The translations under genes were made by a program, and so were the position numbers. The notes under the pieces were generated by a model. It was not told the origin of the DNA and searched no databases. It was given only the letters and a program-made list of their open reading frames with translations. From positions 1 through 12,487 of the forward strand of contig CAAEAB010000232.1 in NCBI GenBank assembly GCA_900753685.1: a stretch of 12,487 bases of DNA. The letters are read 5' to 3'. Below are positions 6,341 through 12,487 of the stretch, in pieces (within the stretch, counting starts at the first letter, position 1; each line of letters begins with the position of its first letter). Source of the stretch: Lachnospiraceae bacterium (GTDB lineage Bacteria > Bacillota > Clostridia > Lachnospirales > Lachnospiraceae).

Positions 6341-7321
6341 ATGCAGAAAATTGAAAATAAGAGAATTATCTGGATTACGGCCGCATTTATCATACTGGCC
6401 TGCGCGCCGTTAGTTGTTAAAAATAATTATTATATAACGCTGTTAAATCAGCTGACAATTAATATGATCGTTGTTTTCGGATTGAATTTTGTGACCGGTC
6501 TTACTGGGCAGATGAATCTGGGTACGGCGGGTATTTATGCTATAGGCGCATATATTTCGGCAATTTTGTCCAGGACCTACGGTATTTCGCCGTGGCTGAC
6601 AATGCTCATCGCAATCTGCGCTGGATTTTTGATTGGCCGGGGGCTTGGATATCCGAGCTTAAAACTGCGGGGACCATATCTTTCGTTGACGACGCTGGCT
6701 TTCACAGAAATTGTGCGTATTTTTGCAACGAATCTGACAGAGCTTACCGGCGGTACTCAGGGACTGAAAAGCATTCCACGTTTCTCTATTGGGCCAATTG
6801 CTCTGGATACAAATGTGAAATATTTCTATTTTGTCCTGGTGGTTGCAATTATTATGTGTCTCATTTCTGTCCGTATCGTCTATTCCAAATGGGGGCGGGA
6901 GTTCCGGGCGGTTCGTGATAATGTGGACGCTATTGAATCGCTGGGGCTCGACGTGAAAAAAATTAAAATCCGCGCATTTACGCTGGCAGCCATGTATGGC
7001 GCCTTTGCCGGAGCTTTGTACGCCCACTTTAATCAGTATATTACAAGTCTTACATTTACTACAGATTTATCCATTAACTATGTAATCATGCTGATGGTCG
7101 GCGGAATAGGCGATATTTTTGGCAATATTATCGGCGCGTCGATTATCACTATGCTGCCGGAGCTTTTAAGATTTTTGGGAGATTATTATCAGATTACTTA
7201 TTATATTCTTGTTTTAATCAGCGCTCTGTTTTTGCCAAACGGTCTTGTATCCATTTACGGCAGAGTGGCGCGGAGATTTAAAAAGAAACCGGCAGTGGAA
7301 GGCGGTGAAGGCCATGAGTAA
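6341..7321 (+). CDS. livM: LIV-type ABC transporter permease LivM
   Basis: A 326-residue integral membrane permease, partner of LivH. Hallmarks are GLNFVTGLTGQMNLGTAGIY (compare the usual GLNLxxGxxGQxSLGHA), the SLKLRGPYLSLTTLAF and EIVRI segment, GGTQGL, and the C-terminal VGGIGDIFGNIIGA. The hydrophilic loop WGREFRAVRDNVDAIESLGL near residues 188-207 is the EAA-like contact with the ATPases. The C-terminal tail is short and basic, then Glu/Gly-rich (FKKKPAVEGGEGHE). AAAGGAG at 6328-6334 gives 6-base spacing to ATG 6341. The last 8 bases overlap the start of livG, so translation is probably coupled. Confidence 0.93.
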   Translation: MQKIENKRIIWITAAFIILACAPLVVKNNYYITLLNQLTINMIVVFGLNFVTGLTGQMNLGTAGIYAIGAYISAILSRTYGISPWLTMLIAICAGFLIGRGLGYPSLKLRGPYLSLTTLAFTEIVRIFATNLTELTGGTQGLKSIPRFSIGPIALDTNVKYFYFVLVVAIIMCLISVRIVYSKWGREFRAVRDNVDAIESLGLDVKKIKIRAFTLAAMYGAFAGALYAHFNQYITSLTFTTDLSINYVIMLMVGGIGDIFGNIIGASIITMLPELLRFLGDYYQITYYILVLISALFLPNGLVSIYGRVARRFKKKPAVEGGEGHE

Positions 7322-8123
7322 TGAACAGATTATATTGGAAGTAAAGGGGCTGACGAAACGGTTTTATGGCCTGGTGGCGGTCAATGACCTGAATTTTCAG
7401 GTAAAGAAGGGGCGTATCCATGCGCTGATCGGTCCAAACGGGGCAGGAAAAACAACGACGGTCAATATGATTACGGGAGACGGTCCGCAGACAGAAGGGG
7501 AAGTATTGTTTTGCGGACAGTCCATTTCAAAAATGCCGATTTATGCCAGGGCACAGCTTGGTATTGGCCGGACCTTCCAGAATATTAAATTATTTTCCAC
7601 AATGACGGTGATGGAAAATCTTATGATGGGCGCCCAGAGTAAGACGAATCAGAATATTCTGACATGGCTGTTTAATGTGGGGAAAGCCAATGCAGAAGAA
7701 AAAACGCTGCGGGAGAAGGCCGAAGAGGTATTGAACTTTATTGGGATGTATAGATATAAAGACGAGGTTGTAAGTAATCTGGCCTATGGCCGGCAAAAAA
7801 TGACCGAGCTTGGAAGAACGCTGATGACAGATCCGAAGCTCATCCTTTTGGATGAACCGGCCGCCGGCCTAAACCCTTCCGAGCGTAAGGAGTTTATTGA
7901 TATTATCCAGAAGGTTTATGAGAAGGATGTGGATATGTTTCTCATTGAACACAATATGGATGTTGTCATGAATCTGAGCCATGACATTACGGTATTGAAT
8001 TTTGGCTGCAAGATCGCATCGGGCAGTCCAAAGGAAATTCAGCAAAATGAGGAGGTAATCACGGCATATCTGGGCGAAGGCTACCGTCAGAAAATGGCAA
8101 AGGAGGCTGGAAAGAATGCTTAA
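7314..8123 (+). CDS. livG: LIV-type ABC transporter ATP-binding protein LivG
   Basis: A 269-residue cytoplasmic ATPase. Walker A is GPNGAGKT (40-47), Q-loop Gln89 lies in GRTFQN, Walker B is LILLDEP (176-182) followed by AAGLNP, and switch His213 is in IEHNMD. The signature is LAYGRQ (156-161), a variant of the LivG form LxYGQQ. AAGLNPSE and IEHNM are typical of LivG as opposed to LivF. ATG 7314 overlaps the livM stop by 8 bases. The best ribosome site is GGAAGGCGG ending about 8 bases upstream, weaker than those of neighbours, which fits re-initiation after livM. Longer in-frame starts inside livM (7245) would add residues unrelated to the family. Confidence 0.93.
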   Translation: MSNEQIILEVKGLTKRFYGLVAVNDLNFQVKKGRIHALIGPNGAGKTTTVNMITGDGPQTEGEVLFCGQSISKMPIYARAQLGIGRTFQNIKLFSTMTVMENLMMGAQSKTNQNILTWLFNVGKANAEEKTLREKAEEVLNFIGMYRYKDEVVSNLAYGRQKMTELGRTLMTDPKLILLDEPAAGLNPSERKEFIDIIQKVYEKDVDMFLIEHNMDVVMNLSHDITVLNFGCKIASGSPKEIQQNEEVITAYLGEGYRQKMAKEAGKNA

Positions 8124-8826
8124 AGTAAATCATATCGATGCTTATTATGGTAAAGTCCAGGTCCTCCACGATGTGAGCCTGGAGGTTGGTGAAAATGAAA
8201 TTATTTCTCTGATTGGGGCCAACGGCGCCGGAAAAAGTACCTTGATGAAGACGATCATGGGGCTGATTCGGCCAAAGCAGGGAACGATTGAATTTCAGAA
8301 GGAGGATTTGACAAAAATCCGCAATACAAAAATCGTATCCAAGGGCGTCGTCTATGTGCCGGAAGGGCGGGAGGTTTTTCCGGAAATGTCGGTTCGGGAT
8401 AATCTGGAAATGGGCGCTTACTGCCGTAAATTTTCATTAAAGGAAATGAATGAACATCTGGAAGAAATGTATACTATTTTTCCGAGGCTTGGCGAACGGC
8501 AGAAACAGCTGGCCGGTTCCTTAAGCGGCGGCGAGCAGCAGATGCTGGCAATTGCCCGGGGGCTGATGAGCGATCCAAAGCTGATCATGTTTGATGAGCC
8601 GTCTCTGGGATTAGCGCCGGTCGTTGTGGAAGATATGTTCCGGGTCATCGTGGATATTAATAAGACAAAGAAAATACCGATTCTTTTGGTAGAGCAGAAT
8701 GCCTTTATGGCGCTGAGTATTTCAAATCGGTGTTATGTTATGGAAAATGGCCGGATTACGTTAAACGGTCCGAGTAAAGAATTGTTGGAGAGCGACGAAG
8801 TCAGGAAGTCCTATCTTGGCGGATAA
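8116..8826 (+). CDS. livF: LIV-type ABC transporter ATP-binding protein LivF
   Basis: A 236-residue ATPase, second nucleotide-binding subunit of the importer. Walker A GANGAGKS (34-41), signature LSGGEQQ (136-142), Walker B LIMFDEP (156-162) and the LivF-specific VEQN (192-195), where Gln replaces the usual switch His, are all present. YVPEGREVFPEMSVRDNLEMGA (80-101) is the classic LivF Q-loop region. Length is standard. ATG 8116 overlaps the livG stop by 8 bases, repeating the livM-livG arrangement, and has AGGAGG (8101-8106) 9 bases upstream. With it the importer is complete: binding protein, two permeases and two ATPases. Confidence 0.94.
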   Translation: MLKVNHIDAYYGKVQVLHDVSLEVGENEIISLIGANGAGKSTLMKTIMGLIRPKQGTIEFQKEDLTKIRNTKIVSKGVVYVPEGREVFPEMSVRDNLEMGAYCRKFSLKEMNEHLEEMYTIFPRLGERQKQLAGSLSGGEQQMLAIARGLMSDPKLIMFDEPSLGLAPVVVEDMFRVIVDINKTKKIPILLVEQNAFMALSISNRCYVMENGRITLNGPSKELLESDEVRKSYLGG

Positions 8827-8848
8827 AAGTGTTGGGAGGAATAGTAAG

Positions 8849-9952
8849 ATGGATTTAAGTATTAATGAAACAATTAGATATAATAAATCGGGTCCGGCAA
8901 GATATTGCTGCCGGCCGGAAGTATGGAGTGAAATTGAAAAGCTGTTGACGCCTTTTGGAAAACGGGCGATTGTCAGTGGTGGAACCCGCGCCAGAGCATC
9001 TATTCAGGAAAAACTCTTTCCGGCCCTGGAAGCGGCAGGCATTGAATATAAGGTCAACGCCTTTGTGGGCGAGAGCAGTATGAATAATGTGGAGAAGCTT
9101 GTTGAAATATGTCGGGAATACAAGCCGGACTTTATCATTGGAACCGGCGGAGGCAAATCACTGGATACGGCCAAATATGCTGCGGAAATCTATGGTATTC
9201 CAATCATTACTATACCGACCATCGCGGCAACCTGCGCGGCGGCCAGTAATCAGATTATTGTTTATTCGGATGAAGGCGAGTATTTGGAAAATGTTTATCC
9301 GAAAACCAATCCGCCGCTGGTCATCGTTGACCCGGAGGTTATTTTGAAAGCGCCGAAAAAATATTTAATTTCCGGTATTTATGATTCCCTGGCAAAATGG
9401 TATGAAGGAAGCGCTTCGCTGCCGGGGTCAGACAATGCGGATACCTTTGATTATATGGCCCTGGCTGTGGCAGGCATGTTAAAGGAGCATTTGTTCCGGG
9501 ACGGAAAAGCGGCTCTGGATGCCCTGGATACGGGAATGCTTACGAAAGAGTTTATTAATGTAGTTAATTTAAATATTTATACGGCGGCAACGGTTCAGGC
9601 CCTGGGAATAAAGGCTGTCCGCAACGGCATCGCCCATTCCACTCAAAATGGTTTGACCAAACTGCCGGGCGGACATCATATTACCCACGGTGAGAAGGTC
9701 GCTTACGGGATTGCAGTTCAGCTTGCTGTCTTAAATGCGCCGACATCCGAAAAGGAAGAATTAAAGAGACTCTATGATTCGATGGGGCTTGTGTCGACCT
9801 TTAAGGGCCTTAATTTGGACTTTACAGATGAAAATATACATACGGTGGCGTTAAAAGCTGTCTCCGACGTCTTGATGCGGACGAAACCATTTGATAATAT
9901 TACAGAAGAGATGATGTGTCAGGCCATCCGAGAGGTGGAAGTCACTTTTTAA
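8849..9952 (+). CDS. Iron-type alcohol dehydrogenase family, glycerol / hydroxycarboxylate dehydrogenase-like
   Basis: A 367-residue NAD(P)-dependent, metal-dependent dehydrogenase of the GldA branch of group III alcohol dehydrogenases. The nucleotide loop is GTGGGKSLDTAK (98-109). Metal ligands are predicted as Asp179 (GIYDSLAKWYE), His263 (NGIAHSTQNGL) and His280 (ITHGEKVAYG); their spacing of 84 and 17 residues matches that of bacterial glycerol dehydrogenases. The branch includes glycerol dehydrogenase and also 2-oxoacid-reducing hydroxycarboxylate dehydrogenases of the HcxA/YbdH type. Given the LarA-type racemase two genes on, I lean towards a 2-hydroxy acid substrate, but this is inference. 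ATG 8849 follows GGGAGGA (8834-8840) with 8 bases. It sits 22 bases after livF in the same operon, and the kinase starts 33 bases later. Confidence 0.88.
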   Translation: MDLSINETIRYNKSGPARYCCRPEVWSEIEKLLTPFGKRAIVSGGTRARASIQEKLFPALEAAGIEYKVNAFVGESSMNNVEKLVEICREYKPDFIIGTGGGKSLDTAKYAAEIYGIPIITIPTIAATCAAASNQIIVYSDEGEYLENVYPKTNPPLVIVDPEVILKAPKKYLISGIYDSLAKWYEGSASLPGSDNADTFDYMALAVAGMLKEHLFRDGKAALDALDTGMLTKEFINVVNLNIYTAATVQALGIKAVRNGIAHSTQNGLTKLPGGHHITHGEKVAYGIAVQLAVLNAPTSEKEELKRLYDSMGLVSTFKGLNLDFTDENIHTVALKAVSDVLMRTKPFDNITEEMMCQAIREVEVTF

Positions 9953-9985
9953 CACGAAGCTGGAATATATAAATGGGGTGTTGGA

Positions 9986-10882
9986 ATGAAGATTTTGAAC
10001 TTTGGCTCATTAAATATTGATAATGTTTATCATGTGGATGATTTCGTTCGGCCGGGAGAAACGAAAAAAGCATTAAGTTTTGAAGTGTTTCCCGGCGGTA
10101 AGGGCCTGAACCAGTCGGTGGCGTTAGCAAGGGCCGGATCCGACGCGTATCATGCGGGTAAAATCGGAGCCGACGGCCGGTGGCTGGTGGATTTAATGCG
10201 CCGGTCCGGCGTGAAGGCGGAAGCATCCGACGGCGCGGCGGTTTTTGTCCGGGAAACAGACTGCGGGACGGGTAAGGCGATTATCCAGGTAAACAGTGAA
10301 GGGCAGAACGCCATTATTCTTTATGAGGGAGCCAATAAAACGATCGATTGGGCTTTCGTTGATGAAGTATTCGGTTATTTTGAAGCCGGAGATATTTTGG
10401 TTCTTCAAAATGAAATAAATATGGTGCCGGAGATGATTGATCTGGCCTGGGAACGGGGAATGCAGATTGCTCTCAATCCGTCTCCGGCCAATGAGGTGAT
10501 TCATCAGTGCGATTTGAGAAAGGTTCGGTGGCTGCTGCTCAATGAAATTGAAGGCGAATGGCTGACCGGAAAGAAGAAGCCGGAAGAGATGGCGGAAACC
10601 TTGATGGAAGCTTATCCGAATATGGAGATTATTCTAACCCTGGGCAGCCAGGGAGTTTTGTATCGCTCGGAAAGCAGAAAGTGTTATCAGGCGGCTTTTG
10701 AGGTAAATACGGTGGATACGACCGGGGCCGGTGATACATTTACCGGGTATTTTCTCAAATGTGCGGCTGATGGCGAGTCGCCGGAAACGGCATTAAGGGT
10801 GGCCTCTAAGGCGGCGGCGCTTGCTGTGTCCCGGCCGGGAGCTGCCGTGTCTATTCCATATTGGGCTGAGGTGGTCGAATAG
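9986..10882 (+). CDS. PfkB-family carbohydrate kinase, ribokinase-like
   Basis: A 298-residue ATP-dependent kinase of the ribokinase/PfkB family, phosphorylating a hydroxyl group of a sugar or sugar acid in the cytoplasm. The first family signature is GGKGLNQ (37-43) and the second DTTGAGDTF (244-252), with Asp250 as catalytic base and GAGD as anion hole. NID at 10-12 near the N-terminus and LNPSPA (163-168) also fit ribokinase. Length is normal. Candidate substrates include ribose-like sugars, 2-keto-3-deoxy acids or glycerate-like products, and the sequence does not decide. The upstream ribosome site (GGGGTG near 9974-9979) is weak compared with its neighbours, so it may be translated less. 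The next gene begins 7 bases after its stop. Confidence 0.9.
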   Translation: MKILNFGSLNIDNVYHVDDFVRPGETKKALSFEVFPGGKGLNQSVALARAGSDAYHAGKIGADGRWLVDLMRRSGVKAEASDGAAVFVRETDCGTGKAIIQVNSEGQNAIILYEGANKTIDWAFVDEVFGYFEAGDILVLQNEINMVPEMIDLAWERGMQIALNPSPANEVIHQCDLRKVRWLLLNEIEGEWLTGKKKPEEMAETLMEAYPNMEIILTLGSQGVLYRSESRKCYQAAFEVNTVDTTGAGDTFTGYFLKCAADGESPETALRVASKAAALAVSRPGAAVSIPYWAEVVE

Positions 10883-10889
10883 AAGGAGG

Positions 10890-12215
10890 ATGACGATAAT
10901 TTCAGAGAATATTTTAAATTGCGGCAGTCAGGAAATGACACAGCTTTTGTCGGATGTCCGGCTGCCGCGATTTTATAAAGTCAGACAGAAATTTGATAAA
11001 ACGCATTTTGATAGTGAAACAATTGTATCAGTATTAAAGCAGGAATTTGAGGCCATTTCTGTTCGGGGACAGCGGATTGCCGTTACGGCAGGAAGTCGGG
11101 GCGTTGCCAATATCGGACTCTTTTTAAAAACAATTGTGGAGATTTTAAAGACCAGAGGGGCAAACCCTTTTATTGTGCCGGCCATGGGAAGTCATGGCGG
11201 AGCTTCTGCCGAAGGACAGAAGGCGATTCTCACCGGCTACGGAATTACGGAGGAAGCCATGGGCTGCCCGATTTATTCTTCGATGGAAGTTAAAAAAATC
11301 GGAAAGACGGTGGACGGCCGTGAGGTTTTTATCGATAAAATGGCGGCCGAGGCTGACGGCATCGTTGTGGTCGGGCGGATTAAGCCCCACACAGCCTTTC
11401 GAGGACCTTATCAGAGCGGTGTGATGAAAATGATGGCGATTGGTTTGGGAAAACAATATGGCGCCTCGGTCTGTCATGGCGAGGGTTTCCAGCGAATGGC
11501 GTATAATGTGCAGGTCTTTGGCAGCGCTATTCTTAAACACGCAAATATTTTGTGCGGCGTGGGAATTATTGAGAATGCTTTCGACGAGACGAAAAAGATC
11601 AAAGTAATGCGCCGGGAGGACATTGAATTCATGGAGCCAGCGCTGTTAAAGGAGGCGGAGCAAAATATGCCCCGGATTTTATTTCCGTCTTGCGATGTTT
11701 TGATTGTGGATGAAATCGGGAAAAATTTTAGCGGCGACGGAATGGATCCGAACGTGACGGGGACATTTGCTACGCCATTTGCTGCGGGAGGTATTCATGC
11801 GGAACGCATCGGTCTATTGGACTTGTCACCAGAAACCCATGGAAACGGTATGGGGACAGGAATGGCCAGCGTTATTACTGAGCGGGTTTTTAAACAGTTG
11901 GACGTGAATATGATGTATATAAATGCCCTGACATGTAAAAATCTCAATGGTTCCAGAATTCCCTGTGTTATGACAAGTGATAGGGAGGCGATACAGTTTT
12001 GCCTGAAAAGCTGTATTCAGGCGGACCTGCTTTATCCGAAAATCATCCGGATATTTAACAGCCAGTTTGTTGAATATATGTGGATTTCAGAAGCCTTGGC
12101 TGAAAGACTGCCGGAGGGAGTGGAAATTCTTTCCGGGCCGGAGGAATTATCTTTTGATTCAGAAGGAAATCTTACAGACCGTTTTCCGAGACAACGGGGC
12201 CAAAGGGTTCTATAA
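10890..12215 (+). CDS. LarA-family (DUF2088) nickel-pincer 2-hydroxyacid racemase/epimerase
   Basis: A 441-residue member of the lactate racemase LarA superfamily. Known LarA uses a nickel-pincer nucleotide bound covalently to a lysine, with histidines for catalysis and nickel binding, and inverts C2 of 2-hydroxy acids by hydride transfer. In this protein His102 (MGSHGGA), His167 (KPHTAF), Lys180 (QSGVMK) and His196 (SVCHGEG) match H108, H174, K184 and H200 of Lactobacillus plantarum LarA by motif, and the K-to-H spacing of 16 residues is identical. The segment around K180 reads SGVMK instead of SGGRK, with three extra residues after His167, so this is not a plain lactate racemase. Pincer biosynthesis genes larB, larC and larE are not in the window. 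The start is uncertain: AAGGAGG abuts ATG 10890 with no spacer, so ATG 10935 or a rare ATA/ATT start remain possible. Last gene of the operon. Confidence 0.85.
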   Translation: MTIISENILNCGSQEMTQLLSDVRLPRFYKVRQKFDKTHFDSETIVSVLKQEFEAISVRGQRIAVTAGSRGVANIGLFLKTIVEILKTRGANPFIVPAMGSHGGASAEGQKAILTGYGITEEAMGCPIYSSMEVKKIGKTVDGREVFIDKMAAEADGIVVVGRIKPHTAFRGPYQSGVMKMMAIGLGKQYGASVCHGEGFQRMAYNVQVFGSAILKHANILCGVGIIENAFDETKKIKVMRREDIEFMEPALLKEAEQNMPRILFPSCDVLIVDEIGKNFSGDGMDPNVTGTFATPFAAGGIHAERIGLLDLSPETHGNGMGTGMASVITERVFKQLDVNMMYINALTCKNLNGSRIPCVMTSDREAIQFCLKSCIQADLLYPKIIRIFNSQFVEYMWISEALAERLPEGVEILSGPEELSFDSEGNLTDRFPRQRGQRVL

Positions 12216-12224
12216 ATATGGAAA

Positions 12225-12270
12225 GCCGCTGCTCCACAGCTAGTTAAATTGTGGAGCAGCGGCGCTTTTT
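12225..12270 (+). terminator. Strong intrinsic terminator of the catabolic operon
   Basis: A perfect 14-bp GC-rich stem pairs GCCGCTGCTCCACA (12225-12238) with TGTGGAGCAGCGGC (12250-12263) around an 11-base loop, followed by GC and five T residues (12266-12270). It starts 10 bases after the LarA-like gene and separates it from the convergent minus-strand gene. On the minus strand the stem is followed by TTTCC only, so it may stop that transcript weakly as well. Confidence 0.92.
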
Positions 12271-12273
12271 CTG

Positions 12274-12487
12274 TTATTTAGCACATGGTGGGCATGTGGT
12301 TGGTGCGTCGAAAGAAGGGTTGAAGGCGTAGAAGTTTCTGGAATCCAGTTGTTCCTGTAAAATTCTCAGTGTTTCACCGAAACGCTGGAAATGGACGACT
12401 TCACGTGCTCGAAGGAAACGGATCGGGTCGGCCACTTCCGGGTCCTTTACAAGGCGGAGAATGTTATCGTAGGTGGAACGGGCTTTC
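12274..12487 (-). CDS. Manganese catalase / spore coat CotJC-like protein, C-terminal fragment
   Basis: Reading the minus strand from the right edge gives 70 residues in one open frame ending in TAA (complement of 12274-12276). The gene runs off the window, so its start is not seen. The segment DPEVADPIRFLRAREVV (15-31) followed by HFQRFGE is characteristic of non-haem manganese catalases and their CotJC relatives in spore formers. The His of REVVHF corresponds to a dimanganese ligand. These ferritin-like proteins break down hydrogen peroxide or form part of the spore coat. The C-terminus ends in NPSFDAPTTCPPCAK, with a CxxC pair near the end. It is convergent to the LarA-like gene and unrelated to the operon by position. 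Full length would be needed to decide between CotJC (about 190 residues) and larger catalases. Confidence 0.85.
   Translation of the reverse strand, partial: KARSTYDNILRLVKDPEVADPIRFLRAREVVHFQRFGETLRILQEQLDSRNFYAFNPSFDAPTTCPPCAK

Noticed and set aside
1..12487. Mobile element, CRISPR array, tRNA or toxin-antitoxin content
   Set aside because: No transposase or integrase motifs, no regularly spaced repeats, no cloverleaf-like intergenic sequence and no small paired genes were seen; intergenic space is limited and accounted for.

Overview
The window looks like chromosomal DNA of a spore-forming, low-to-mid GC Firmicute, most likely a gut member of the Clostridia (Lachnospiraceae-like). The reasons are strong AGGAGG-type ribosome binding sites before most genes, AT-rich intergenic DNA, compact co-directional operons, and a CotJC/manganese-catalase-like gene at the right edge. 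This is inference from protein style and not a taxonomic assignment. I see no mobile elements, CRISPR arrays, tRNA or rRNA genes.

Layout. (1) Positions 1-2147 hold the end of one operon: the C-terminal part of a polar amino acid ABC permease, its GlnQ-type ATPase, and a beta-hydroxyacid dehydrogenase (HIBADH / tartronate semialdehyde reductase type), closed by an intrinsic terminator. (2) Positions 2148-3180 hold a GntR/FCD regulator with its own promoter. An exact 17-bp AT-rich repeat lies in the leader of the regulator and again in front of the next operon, and is a candidate operator. (3) Positions 3181-12270 hold a long tight operon of nine genes: a DapA/NAL-family aldolase, a complete LIV-type ABC importer (lipoprotein binding protein, LivH, LivM, LivG, LivF), an iron-type (GldA/HcxA-like) dehydrogenase, a ribokinase-like PfkB kinase, and a LarA-family nickel-pincer racemase/epimerase. 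A hairpin sits between the binding-protein gene and the permease genes, and a 14-bp-stem terminator closes the operon. (4) From 12274 to the right edge, on the minus strand, is the C-terminal end of a manganese catalase / CotJC-like gene.

How the genes may work together. The LIV-type importer would bring in a small carboxylate. The LarA-like enzyme would invert the C2 hydroxyl of a 2-hydroxy acid, the dehydrogenase would interconvert hydroxy and oxo forms, the aldolase would cleave a 2-oxo acid (typically to pyruvate plus an aldehyde), and the kinase would trap a hydroxylated product. The HIBADH-type reductase upstream could reduce the aldehyde. Each family assignment is well supported by motifs. 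The joined pathway, its substrate and its order are inference. The combination of a LIV importer with a LarA racemase, a DapA-type aldolase and a PfkB kinase under one local GntR regulator is the most interesting thing here, because I cannot match it to a pathway I know.
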